Part shown: positions 1-8,827 of the stretch, piece by piece
How the letters are laid out: each line of letters begins with the position of its first letter
Position numbering within the stretch: position 1 is the first letter of the stretch
NCBI GenBank assembly: GCA_963721365.1
Contig: CAVRJE010000018.1
Span: 1 to 64,000 of the forward strand
Direction of reading: 5' to 3'
Source of the DNA: CAIQPS01 sp963721365
Lineage (GTDB): Bacteria; Actinomycetota; Thermoleophilia; RBG-16-64-13
Length of the DNA: 64,000 bases
Translations under genes and position numbers: made by a program
Notes under the pieces: generated by a model
What the model was told of the DNA's origin: nothing
What the model saw: only the letters and a program-made list of their open reading frames with translations
Databases searched by the model: none

Positions 1-2
1 GC

Positions 3-65
3 TCGGTCATCGCGCTTCTGTACGGGCCCTGGATGCTTGATGCTTATCTGGGCATGTTGAGCTAG
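3..65 (+). CDS. Type 4 prepilin peptidase, C-terminal end (partial, cut by window edge)
   Basis: The first 20 codons in this frame read SVIALLYGPWMLDAYLGMLS and then stop. This resembles the last membrane helix and tail of A24 prepilin peptidases (TadV/PilD type), which often end in a 'YG-x3-LDxYLG' segment. The position just before two Flp pilin genes supports it, because this enzyme cleaves Flp prepilins at the inner face of the membrane. Only the extreme C-terminus is visible. The catalytic aspartates lie outside the window, so the call rests on a short tail plus context. Confidence 0.5.
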   Translation, partial: SVIALLYGPWMLDAYLGMLS

Positions 66-110
66 AGGCTTGATTCTCGTGTTCCCGGATGCACCTGCGG
101 AGCCTCGGAA

Positions 111-298
111 GTGGCCGCGCCTGGACCTTCGACCAGGAGACTAGGGCCTTCGAACTGGACTATCGCCGCCTCTGAACTGGACTTGTGCATCGGGGAATTG
201 CTGTTTCCTTCCTTTACTCTCTTGTTGTAGTAGATTTTTCTACGCTGGGTCTCCCGCAAGGAGTCCCCGGAGATTTAACCGGAAGGGAGGTGAATCGA
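111..298 (+). repeat. Duplicated flp leader, copy 1 (promoter and 5' UTR region)
   Basis: This 188-bp stretch before the first pilin gene is a diverged copy of 592-778. Both copies start at GTGGCCGCG and end at the same ribosome-binding site (GGGAGGTGAATCGA). Shared elements are TGGAC boxes at 122, 156 and 178 (the last two within AACTGGAC repeats 22 bp apart), a CCTGG/CCAGG hairpin near 120-136, a second imperfect hairpin at 247-267, and the strong Shine-Dalgarno. No clear sigma-70 or sigma-54 box was found. It probably holds the promoter and a structured leader. Confidence 0.7.
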
Positions 299-499
299 AT
301 GATCGACATGCTTCGAATCGACGTGTTTCGCACCTATCTTCGTGCTCTGCTGAAATCTGAGCGGGGCGCAACGGCTGTGGAATACGGCATCATGGTGTCC
401 CTGATCGCTGTTGCGATCATCGTGGCTGTGGGCCTCATCGGAACTAACCTGTCCACCATGTTCGGCGGTGTAGCCACCAAGATTAAAGCCGTTCCGTAG
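299..499 (+). CDS. flp: Flp family type IVb pilin 1
   Basis: Small prepilin of 66 aa, the structural subunit of the Flp/Tad pilus. The first ~22 residues are the leader, followed by the processing motif ERG|ATAVEYGIM. Cleavage would fall after the Gly, with Glu at +5 and the Flp-typical Tyr at +6. A single hydrophobic helix follows and the protein ends with a short tail. I chose the ATG at 299 because a strong GGGAGGTGA site sits just upstream; the longer in-frame reading from 185 would put the leader inside the untranslated region. A tandem paralogue lies at 779-964, and a strong hairpin terminator follows at 520-547. Confidence 0.93.
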   Translation: MIDMLRIDVFRTYLRALLKSERGATAVEYGIMVSLIAVAIIVAVGLIGTNLSTMFGGVATKIKAVP

Positions 500-519
500 A
501 CAACGTTGGAACGCCAGTT

Positions 520-547
520 GGCTCGGGCACCGGTAGGTGCCCGAGCC
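520..547 (+). terminator. Hairpin terminator between the two flp genes
   Basis: Perfect 12-bp stem (GGCTCGGGCACC with GGTGCCCGAGCC) and a GGTA tetraloop, 20 bp after the first flp stop. The tail is only moderately T-rich (ACTTCTTTC). It probably ends or attenuates the first pilin transcript and separates it from the second copy, which has its own leader. Confidence 0.75.
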
Positions 548-591
548 ACTTCTTTCAAGAATTTGGTCGGTGCCGAGGAGCGGCCGCCTAC

Positions 592-778
592 GTGGCCGCG
601 TTTGGACCTTTGGCCAGGGGACCGGCGCTTCCAAACTGGACCACCGCCGGCCATGAACTAGACTTACGCATCGGGCAACCGCAGTTTTCTTGTCGTATTC
701 TTCTGTTGTGGTCAATTTTTCTACGGAGGCCTCAGAACCTGGCCTCCGAAGACTTCAGACTGAGGGGAGGTGAATCGA
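592..778 (+). repeat. Duplicated flp leader, copy 2
   Basis: Diverged tandem copy of 111-298, 187 bp long. TGGAC boxes recur at 603 and 637, with a TAGAC variant at 659, at the same 34- and 22-bp spacings as in copy 1. The first hairpin changes from CCTGG to TTTGG opposite CCAGG, which keeps pairing through G-U wobbles. The second hairpin (CGGAGGCC with GGCCTCCG, 724-748) has a different sequence from copy 1 but occupies the same place before the ribosome-binding site. Confidence 0.7.
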
Positions 779-964
779 ATGATCAACATGTTTCATGCTT
801 ATCTCTCCTGTTGGCTCCAGGGCTTGGTCAAATCCGAGCGGGGCGCAACGGCTGTGGAGTACGGCATCATGGTAACGCTGATCGCCGTCTTCATTATTGC
901 CGCTGTAACGCTCGTCGGGCAAGGTCTCGACACCAAGTTCCGCGCCGCTGCAGCCGCCCTGTAG
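779..964 (+). CDS. flp: Flp family type IVb pilin 2
   Basis: Second Flp prepilin, 61 aa, with the same SERGATAVEYGIMV processing site as copy 1 and a diverged C-terminal half. Cleavage after the Gly leaves Glu at +5 and Tyr at +6. The start at 779 follows the same GGGAGGTGAATCGA ribosome-binding site as the first copy; a GTG at 770 is in frame but lies inside that site. Either pilin could be the major subunit. A long hairpin terminator at 991-1031 follows. Confidence 0.92.
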   Translation: MINMFHAYLSCWLQGLVKSERGATAVEYGIMVTLIAVFIIAAVTLVGQGLDTKFRAAAAAL

Positions 965-990
965 TCGACTTTGGGAATGCGGGCAAAGGC

Positions 991-1031
991 GAGATCGGGC
1001 CCGAGAGCCAAATGGCCTCGGGCCCGATCTC
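991..1031 (+). terminator. Hairpin terminator after the second flp gene
   Basis: Perfect 15-bp stem (GAGATCGGGCCCGAG with CTCGGGCCCGATCTC), extended inside by GCC/GGC around an AAAT loop. It starts 26 bp after the pilin stop. It probably separates abundant pilin mRNA from the downstream machinery genes. Confidence 0.8.
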
Positions 1032-1176
1032 TCGAAAGTATTCCTCTGGGGAGACCATCAATTGCACATTTGTTCCTCAAGTTATGGTATTTGTAGAGAG
1101 CAGTATGAGGTTTGAGTTTGCCTCCGGATGATGCATACCATGAAGAAGTGCCGAAATCGGATGGGGATTCGTCTTC

Positions 1177-1541
1177 GTGGGGACGACGAGGGGTGCGGCC
1201 GCCGTTGAGTTCGCGCTGGTCCTTCCTGTGCTGCTGGTCTTGATGCTGGGCATCATCGATTTCCGGGCTCTACTTCTACAACGATCTCCAGCTTACCCAC
1301 GTTGCTCGCGATGCCGCCCGGTATCTGTCAGTGGACGAGCGGGCCGACGCCGCCGCCTCCATCGCCACGGCAAACATGGTAAACACGTCGGTAGCGTATT
1401 CGTTGCCCGCGACCTCCCAGGGAAACCAGTTCACCGTGACCGTGAACGGTACCTGCACATTCCTCACCTTCCTCCTGCTCCATACCAGGAATAGGATCCA
1501 CCTTAGGGATAAAGGCCTCGGTCGTGATGCGACGTGAGTAG
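1177..1541 (+). pseudogene. TadE-like pilus assembly protein (frameshifted)
   Basis: The N-terminus carries the TadE hallmark RGAAAVEFALVLPVLL followed by LMLGIIDF, a prepilin-like motif and membrane helix of minor Tad pseudopilins. An extra C near 1263 (TTCCGGG where TTCGGG would keep frame) throws the reading out. The expected continuation (GLYFYNDLQLTHVARDAARY) resumes in the next frame. A second shift near 1475 leads to the typical tail STLGIKASVVMRRE, ending at 1541 and overlapping the next start. The GTG at 1177 is my best start; a further upstream shift is possible. Whether this is an error or real decay cannot be told from here. Confidence 0.75.
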
Positions 1542-3262
1542 GGTTTTCGGCATTTTGGGTGAGAGAAGCCATCTCAAGGACGAAACCGGCGCTGTAGCGG
1601 TGATCGTGGCGCTCTTCTTGCTGGTCCTCCTCGTGGTGGGCGCGCTGGTCCTCGATCTCGGGTCCCTCTACGACCGCGACCGGGAGCTGCAGTCGGCAGC
1701 CGATGCCGCCGCCGAAGCCGGGCGCAGGAACTGATCTCGGGCAACTAGGCCGACGGTGGTTCCCCAGGCACGCGAGTACGTGTACGAGAACGCCGCGGTG
1801 TCGAGAGTCGTAGGGGCGAATCTGTCTCGCTGGGACCAGCCAGACGTCACCTGGGAGCTGTTGTCGACCCGGGTCGGTAACGGTCAATCCGTCGGTAACG
1901 GTCAATCTCCAGGAGAACCACGTGATGTTCTCCTTTGCCCGGGTCATCGGGCAGACGGAGGAGTCTCGGTCAAGGCTCACGCCAAAGCCGAGGTGGTGTA
2001 CCTGACCGGGGTTGACGGACTATTCCCCATTGCCTTCTCCTGGCTCAAGCCCCATCACTTCCTGATCCGCTATACGGCTCCGTCTGGGACAGTGATGACA
2101 AGCTGTTCCATCACGAACCCAGCATCGGACACGGCGGGCGATCAGGGGATCTACTCCGGCAGCCGTCTCGCTAGCATCCCGGTGAACTCGGGCAGCGGTT
2201 CCATCCTCTATGACGTATCGGTGTTCGCTCAGAACGCCGCGAACCAGGATCTGCTCGACCTGCCCTCGCCTGCGGGGAGTCTCTACGTGCCCGGGACGAC
2301 TTCCGTGGTGCGGGGAGTGAAGATCGACCGGACAATAAACGTCCCGGCGAATCCCGTCACCCAATTGAGCGAGAGCGTCACAATAACTCTGCAGACGACG
2401 GACCTCGCGGATTCCAGCGTCCAGGTTGCCATCGACGGGAAAGCAGTGACCCTCAACGCCAGTCCGGCAGGTAGTGGGACGTTCGTTGGCACGACGACGC
2501 TGAGCGCCCCGTCTTTCGGGAGCGATAGCACAGCACAGATTGACATCGTAACGGTGAAGAAGGGCAGCACCTTCCCCGGCGGAGTGGCGCTTGCCCACTA
2601 CGAATGGTTCGCACGAGGCTTCCCGGTGATCTACGTGAACGAAGGCGCAAATGCGTATTCGGCCGCGGGCGGCGTCCAAGCCACTTTGAGCGCCAGCGTC
2701 CGCGTCAAGGTCTTCGTGTTCAACACACCGGTGATGGTGGCAGAACAGGATAAGAAACTGTTCGGCGGAGACTTTCAGGCCGACGTGCTCATGAACGAAA
2801 ACACCAAGCACGAGTTGGCTATCTCCCTTGGACTAACGCCTGTGACTGCCGGCCTCAGGCTCACTCCTGACTGGACGAATGGCGGTAACCGCAACGGGTT
2901 CGCCGATATCGGAGACTTCTCCCCAACGACCCGGCGAGCTCCTGCTGGGCAATGGAATGACCTGTGGACCAAGCGGTCGGCAAGACCGTGACCGTCGCGC
3001 TCTGCTCTCCCCTGCCCGGTGGCGCACTCTACAAGATAGAGGCCTTTGCCGCGTTCCAGATAGCCACCCAGGCACACGACAATAATAAGAACGCCGCCCT
3101 TACGGGTAAGTTCATCCATTCGTATCCACACGGGGCAGTGGACCCCTAACAAGCCGACCGGGGTCTACATCGAGACCGCAGTCCTGACAGAATCGGGACC
3201 CAGACTCCCCCGCGGCCGGTGCAGGGATTGGCCGCTTCATCCGATATATATATCTGTGGTAG
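1534..3262 (+). pseudogene. TadG-like pilus assembly protein (several frameshifts)
   Basis: Starts GTG at 1534, overlapping the TadE stop. The N-terminus has the Tad/Flp TadG domain: a cytoplasmic stretch ending in ETGAVAVIVALF, one membrane helix, then LVLDLGSLYDRDRELQSAADAAA. The rest is a long extracytoplasmic region with beta-rich, Ser/Thr-rich sequence. Frame changes near 1720, 1890, 2930, 3145 and 3210 interrupt it, but coherent protein continues each time and ends with DSPAAGAGIGRFIRYIYLW at 3262. An 18-bp tandem duplication at 1873-1908 accompanies one shift. The intact product would be about 570 aa, anchored in the membrane and helping pilus assembly. Confidence 0.65.
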
Positions 3263-3295
3263 CCCCGGACAGGGCAACAAAGGAAGGGAGTTCGC

Positions 3296-4226
3296 GTGCG
3301 ACGCAGGACCATCGCTATAATCGCGGCTGTGGTATTGGCCCTCGCCGCTGCAGGACTTGTGGTCTGGTACGTATCCTCTCTGAGGAATGAGGAGACTGTA
3401 GCCGAGCCGACTCAGGTGGTGCTGGTGGCCACTGCCGACCTCCCGGCGTGTGCTACCGGCGAGGAGATCGTCGCCAACAATCTGATAGAGCGCAAGACGG
3501 TGGTCGTCAGTTCCGTCGCTCCGGGAGCTCTCAGTAGCGAATCTCAACTCCAGGGTATGGTGCCTACCGTACCCGTGGCCAAGGGGCAGCAGATACTTCA
3601 GGGCCAATTGGGCGCGCCGGAGCAGCAGAGCCTTTCCTACCGTATCAAGATGGGGATGCGCGCCGTCAGTATTGCGGTTGATCGTCGGAACGCGGTCGGA
3701 GGGGCGATCAAGGAGGGCGACCGGGTGGACGTGATTGCCACCTTCGATGCCGGCGAGTTCAACGCGGTACAAATTCAACCGCCGACCACCTCATCCACAG
3801 AGCCGCCGCGCGGGACGACGGGGTCCACTACCTCGACCACGATTTCCACGACTCCCATGGGCCTGGGCATGGTCCTCGCGCCGGCCGAGATCGCCAGAAT
3901 CAAAGCTCTCACCGGGTTCAATCTGACGCCGACCGTCTCCAACGTCAGCATCACCATTCTTCAGCAGGTGGACGTGCTGGGCATAGACATCCTGCTGCCG
4001 GTAACTACCAGACGAAGACGGCGGCGGGGTGCTGGGCGGAAGAGACCAGAGCACGACGGAGGATGTGCCCGATCTCCCGGTCATCACCCTCATGGTCAGC
4101 CCATCCGATGCCGAGAAGATCGTCTACGTCGAGACCTTCGGCAAGATTACCTTCACGCTGGTGCCCGCCCAGGATACGACCAAGGTCGACATCACCGGCC
4201 GCGCTTTTCCCAACATGTTCCGGTGA
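3296..4226 (+). CDS. cpaB: Flp pilus assembly protein CpaB/RcpC (one or two frameshifts near 4000-4030)
   Basis: GTG start after GGAAGGGAG. One N-terminal membrane helix (about residues 5-25) is followed by an SAF-type domain (VVLVATADLPACATGEEI) and the RcpC/CpaB core (GMRAVSIAVDRRNAVGG then IKEGDRVDVIATF). A Thr/Ser/Pro-rich linker interrupts the core around residues 160-185. The frame shifts between 3999 and 4029, after which VLGGRDQSTTEDVPDLP and LMVSPSDAEKIVYVETFGKI complete the domain and end at 4226. CpaB acts at the cell surface side of the Tad machine. In Gram-negatives it works with the outer-membrane secretin, and its partner in this organism is not apparent. Confidence 0.85.
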
Positions 4227-4232
4227 TATAGG

Positions 4233-5431
4233 GTGAAGCTACTCGTTGCAATAGCTAGTAAGCAGGTTCGCGCGACCCTGGTGCGGGAGCTTCAGGGGCA
4301 CGAGAACATCGAAGCCATCCACGAATGTGGCGATTCAGAGGCGGCTCTACGCGCGGCCGAGGAGTCGAGCCCCGATGTAGTACTGATGGGCGTCGATCTG
4401 AAGCCCGAGGACGGCTTCGAGACGGTGCGGAAGATTGTAGCCCGCGCGCCGGGGTCAGCGCCGCGTTGGCGGCGGCCAATGCTGCCCCGGCCGAGCTTTG
4501 CGTAGGGCATCGCAGGTCGGCGCCGTGATCCCGCTCGAACTTCCGGTAGACAAGAAGGAGCTTTGCCGCACGGGCGCCGCCGAGGTCAGCAAAGGCAAGC
4601 GCTCGACGTCGAGGGCATCACCGCCGACCTGACGGGGCAGAGAGGAAGCTAAACCGGGTAAGCGTATCGTCGTCTTCAGCACCAAGGGCGGTACCGGCAA
4701 GACCTTCATCGCCACGAATCTCGCGGCCGGGCTGGCCGACGGGCAAGCGGGTCGCGCTGGTCGATCTCGATCTGCAGTTCGGCGATGCCGCCATAGCGTT
4801 GGGCCTGGTGCCTGAACGCACCATCTACGATCTGGTCCAGTCCTAAGCGCATTCGACGTCACCCTGCTCGATGAGTTCATGGTCGAACACGACTGCGGGC
4901 TGAGCGTCTGCCGGCACCGCTCTACCCGGATGAGGCGGAGGATCACGGTCAACGATGTGCAGGCCGTCCTCGACGTCGTGCAGCCCGGCTACGACTACGT
5001 CATGGTCGACACTCCGCCGTTCTTCGAGGAGCGTATACTGACCGCCCTCGATTGGGCCGATCACGTGCTCTCTGATCGGCAGTCTGGACCTTCCCAGCGT
5101 CAAGCACCTCAAGACGGTGTTCAGGACCATGGGCCTGATGGCGTATCCGACGAGAAGCTTTTCATCGTCATGAACCGCGCGGACTCGAAGGTGGGGCTGG
5201 AAGTCTCCGAGGTCGAGCAGCACCTGGGCCGGAGGTAGGACGATCATATCGAGTTCCGTCGAAGTCCCCCGGGCCCTCAATGCCGGCGAGCTCATCTGCT
5301 GCACCAAGCCTGGGAGTAAGGTTTCGCGTGAACTCGGCCGGGCTCGTGAGTCGTTACCTGAGCCGAGCACCAACGGAACCGGAAAGGCGGCCGACATCCG
5401 GCACGAACCGCGGCCTGTTCGAGGACGCTAG
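4233..5431 (+). pseudogene. CpaE/TadZ-like pilus localisation ATPase, receiver-like plus ParA domains (several frameshifts)
   Basis: GTG start 7 bp after cpaB. The N-terminal ~85 residues resemble a response-regulator receiver (MKLLVAIASKQVRATLV, PDVVLMGVDLKPEDGFE), as in CpaE proteins. A MinD/ParA ATPase follows, with a deviant Walker A (FSTKGGTGKTFIATNLAAGL, 4675-4735) and VALVDLDLQFGDAAIALGL. Then come DYVMVDTPP and the tail ALNAGELICCTKPGSKVSRE. At least five frame changes split it (about 4465, 4640, 4740, 4850, 5080 and 5235). TadZ/CpaE proteins place the Tad machine at the cell pole. Protein order and neighbours make the identity good; the integrity of the gene is uncertain. Confidence 0.75.
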
Positions 5432-5460
5432 AACGAGGTAGGTGGGAGTCCGATGGGTCA

Positions 5461-6845
5461 ATGAGCGAATGGCGACTAACGAAACGGGCGGCGCAAGGAG
5501 CGCCCTTCCGACGCTCCGGCTCGGTTAGCTCCGGATCCTGTCCGAAGGACCGCCTGGACGCGCGTACGACCGCAGACCGAGCTCAAGACCCCATACACGC
5601 GTACGTGATCGAGGAATTGGGCCCTCAGCTCTACAACCAGTCTCTGCCGGAGCAGGAGCTCAGACGAGTGGTGCGGGCCAAGGTCGAAGAGCTCTGGTGG
5701 CCGAGCAGACCCCATGCCCCGGGCCGAACGCCAGGAGATCGTGGACGAGCTCATGGCCGAAGTGCTGGGATATGGTCCGATCGAGGAGTTCTCCGCGACC
5801 CGACCATCACCGAGGTCATGGTCAACGGGTACCGCGACATCTACATCGAGCGCTGCGGCAAGCTGCTGAAGACCGACAAGCGGTTCAGGGACGACGGCCA
5901 CTTCAACCGCATCATCCAGAAGATCGTCGGCCAGGTAGGACGGCGGGTCGACGAGGCCTCCCCCTACGTGGACGCCCGCCTTCCCGATGGCTCCCGGGTG
6001 AACGTCATCCTGCCGCCGGTCTCCGTGCGCGGCCCGGCGCTCACCATCAGGAAGTTCTCGGCCGAGCCCTTCACCGCGCGACTCTCATAGAGTTCCAGAC
6101 CCTCACCAAGCGGGCCAGCGACTTCCTCGAGGCCTGCGTCCAGGGCCGGCTGAACATCCTGGTGAGCGGCGGTACCGGCACGGGCAAGACCACGACGCTC
6201 AACGTCATCTCGAACTACATTCCTTCGGACGAGCGGGTCGTCACCATCGAAGATGCCAGCCGAACTCAAGCTCTGCCACGAGCACCTCGTGAGCCTGGAG
6301 TACCGGCCGCCGAACATCGAGGGTAAGGGCGAGGTCACGATCCGCGACCTGGTACGTAACGCCCTGCGCATGCGCCCCGACCGCATCATCGTGGGCGAGA
6401 TCGGGCGGCGAGGCTCTCGACATGCTCCAGGCGATGAACACGCGGTCACGACGGGTCGCTGTCCACCGTGCATGCGAACTCGCCTCGCGATGTGTTGTCC
6501 CGGTGGAGACGATGGTGCTCATGGCCGGCATGGACTGACCCGTGCGGGCCATACGCGAGCAGGTATCCCGGGCCATCCACCTCATCGTCCATCAGGGACG
6601 CCTGCCCGACGGCTCGCGCCGGATCACCCACATCACCGAGATCAGGGGATGGAGGGTGACGTGGTCACTTCCAGAACCTCTTCGTCTTCGACTTTACCGC
6701 CGGTATCGATAAGGACGGTCGGGATCTTGGTCGACTGAAGAGCACCGGCATCCGGCCGGCCTTCCTCCCGTTCCTCAAGAACAACGGAGTGACCGTTCCC
6801 GACGACGTGTTCGCCTTCGAGACTTATGATACGTCGGTCACTTAG
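5461..6845 (+). pseudogene. tadA: Tad secretion ATPase TadA/CpaF (several frameshifts)
   Basis: Type II/IV secretion ATPase that powers Flp pilus assembly from the cytoplasm. Visible parts in order are an N-terminal helical domain (AYVIEELGPQLYNQSLPEQEL), the CpaF core (DPTITEVMVNGYRDIYIER), DARLPDGSRVNVILPP, Walker A SGGTGTGKTTTLNVIS (about 6165-6210), then MRPDRIIVGEIGR with the start of the conserved box that follows. The end reads NNGVTVPDDVFAFETYDTSVT. Frame changes occur near 5700, 5790, 6085, 6255, 6410, 6500 and 6660. The start is uncertain: ATGs at 5453 and 5461 both follow AGGTGGGAG. The last 19 bases probably overlap the start of the vWA-TadB gene. Confidence 0.85.
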
Positions 6846-8814
6846 CGAGAGGTCGTCTGCTCCGGCGGTTCGGGCTCGTCCTGGGCCTGGTTCTATTTGC
6901 TGCTCGCGCTGGCGGCGATAGCCGGCGCGCACCGGAGGTTCCAACTCTGCCATAAGCTCCCTGGACTCTCCGCCTCTCCACAGGCTCCTTCGTGCTGCGA
7001 CTGGGGGACAGCTACGTCCACCCTCGCGGACCTTGCCAAGGATGCGGTCACGCTCCAGGTCGACGGCAAGCCGATCCCGGTGGACTCGCTTCAGGCGGCG
7101 GCGGCATTGCCGCCGCCCGTGCAGACAGTGCTGCTCATCGACGAATCGGGCAGCATGAAGGGGGAGGTCGATCAAGGCGGCATCGGACGCCGCCACTGCC
7201 TTCATAGACGCCATGCGTCCGGGCGACAGCGCCGCAGTTCAGGCGTTCAACACAGTTCGGACTCTGCAGACGTTCACGAGCGACAAGGACGCGCTGAAAG
7301 CATCTCTCGCCGGTCTGAACCCTCAGAAGGAGACGGCCCTCTACGACGCTCTCATCAATGCGGTCGCCTCGTTCCATCGGCTCTGGGAGCGGGGCTCGCT
7401 AGTGATACTGCTCTCCGATGGAGGCGACACGGCGAGCACGGCCACGCTCGCCCAGGCCGTGCGGCCGTGCGTTGAGCGGCATCCCGATCACGTGATCGGG
7501 CTGAAGAGCACCGAGTCGACTCGGGACCCCTGGCGAGCCTGGCCGAAACGTCCGGCAGCCGCTATCTCGAAACGCCGAACCTCGGGCGTTGACTCCTCTA
7601 TCAGACTTGGCCGAGGAGATCCACGACCAGTATGTTCTCAAGTTCACCCTGCCGGCTTCCTCGCGGACACCGGGACCGACGGTGCGGTCGCGGCCGGCGG
7701 CCAGACCGTGCAGGCCGAGCGGGTTCTTCGATCCGAACGACTACCACCATCAGTATCAGTACTACGACCACGACCCTGGTTGCATCACGGCCGTTCCCAG
7801 GGCGACCACAGACGTCGCAGGAAGCGGACTTGTCGGTCGCTTCGTCCGCTGGGAGGCGAGCGATTGGGTGGTGGGCGTAGTCGTCTTCCTCATCGTGCTC
7901 GCCATGCTGTACCTTCTGTCGGTGTGTTGTTCCCGCGGCGCGACGTTCTGGCCGAGTATGCAGGGGCGATCGATAGGCAGGCCGCGCTCAATCCGCAGGC
8001 TGTCGACGAGGTGGCGGCCAAGCCTGGCGTCCTTGGTCGGGGCGCAAGCTGGGCGCTGGCGCTGAGGGGTTACCAGGATCCACTGCAGCAGATGATCGAC
8101 GACGCGGCGCTGAAGTTCAGGGCCTCTGAGTTCGCGCTTCTCCAACTCGTGGGCGTGGTGATCGTAGTCGTGTTGGCCAGGTTGCTCGGCGCTCCGCTCA
8201 TCCTGCTCTTGGTCCTCGCGCTGTTGGTCATCTTCGTCCCCCTGCTCTGGCTGAGCTCGAAGGGGAACGCCCGGCGCCGGGCCTTTGACGACCAAGTTCC
8301 CAACACTCTGACCATGCTTGCCGGCTCGTTGAAGGCAGGCCAAGGCTTTGAGCAGGCCCTCGGCATCGCTGCTCGCGAGTCTCCGGAGCCCACGGCTTCC
8401 GAGTTCCAGCGGGTACTGACCCAAATCCGACTGGGAGTGCCGCCGGAGGATGCGTTGCGCAGCACGGCCGAACGGATGCGATCCCAGGCGTTCGACTGGG
8501 CGGTGATGAGCACGGTCATCCAACGTCAGGTGGGCGGCAACCTGGCCGAGATCTACGAGTCCACGGCCTCAGTTCTCCGAGAAAGAGCGAAGCTGCATCG
8601 GGAGATCAAGACGTTGACGGCCGAGGGAAGGTTGAGCGCCATCATCCTGATCATCCTCCCGTTCGCGATCGGCGGGATGGTCGGGATAGTGAACCGCGGT
8701 TATCTTGCTCCGCTCATACAGACTCGAGCGGGGAACGCGATGCTCGTGCTTGCCGCCGTGGCGATGGTCATCGGGATCTTCTGGATGCGCGCGATCATAC
8801 GGGTGGACAAGTGA
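6827..8814 (+). CDS. vWA-TadB fusion: von Willebrand A domain joined to a Tad/T2SS F-type membrane platform (frameshifts in the N-terminal half)
   Basis: The N-terminal half reads as a vWA domain: VLLIDESGSM is an intact DxSxS metal site (about 7130-7155), with GDSAAVQAFNTVRTLQTF, KETALYDALINAV and ILLSDGGDT. A membrane helix (VVGVVVFLIVLAMLYLLSV) then leads into an intact TadB/GspF domain (8090-8814) with VPNTLTMLAGSLKAGQGFEQAL and GGNLAEIYESTASVLRERA plus several membrane segments. The first part is split by shifts near 6850, 7010, 7170, 7480, 7580, 7690 and 7930. The ATG at 6827, overlapping tadA, is my best start. TadB forms the inner-membrane platform with TadC; the vWA part suggests a Mg-dependent, adhesion-like interaction outside the cell. 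Confidence 0.78.
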
Positions 8815-8827
8815 GAGGGACGTCCTG

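Noticed and set aside
170..206. Sigma-54 promoter before the flp genes
   Set aside because: TTGCT occurs at 198-202, but no GG lies 12 bp upstream at the right place, and copy 2 lacks the motif.
111..298. c-di-GMP riboswitch in the flp leader
   Set aside because: The leader lacks the conserved GEMM core residues and layout; only simple hairpins were found.
1873..1908. 18-bp tandem duplication as a functional repeat
   Set aside because: It sits at a frameshift in the TadG-like gene and the protein reads better without it, so it is probably a local error or slippage.
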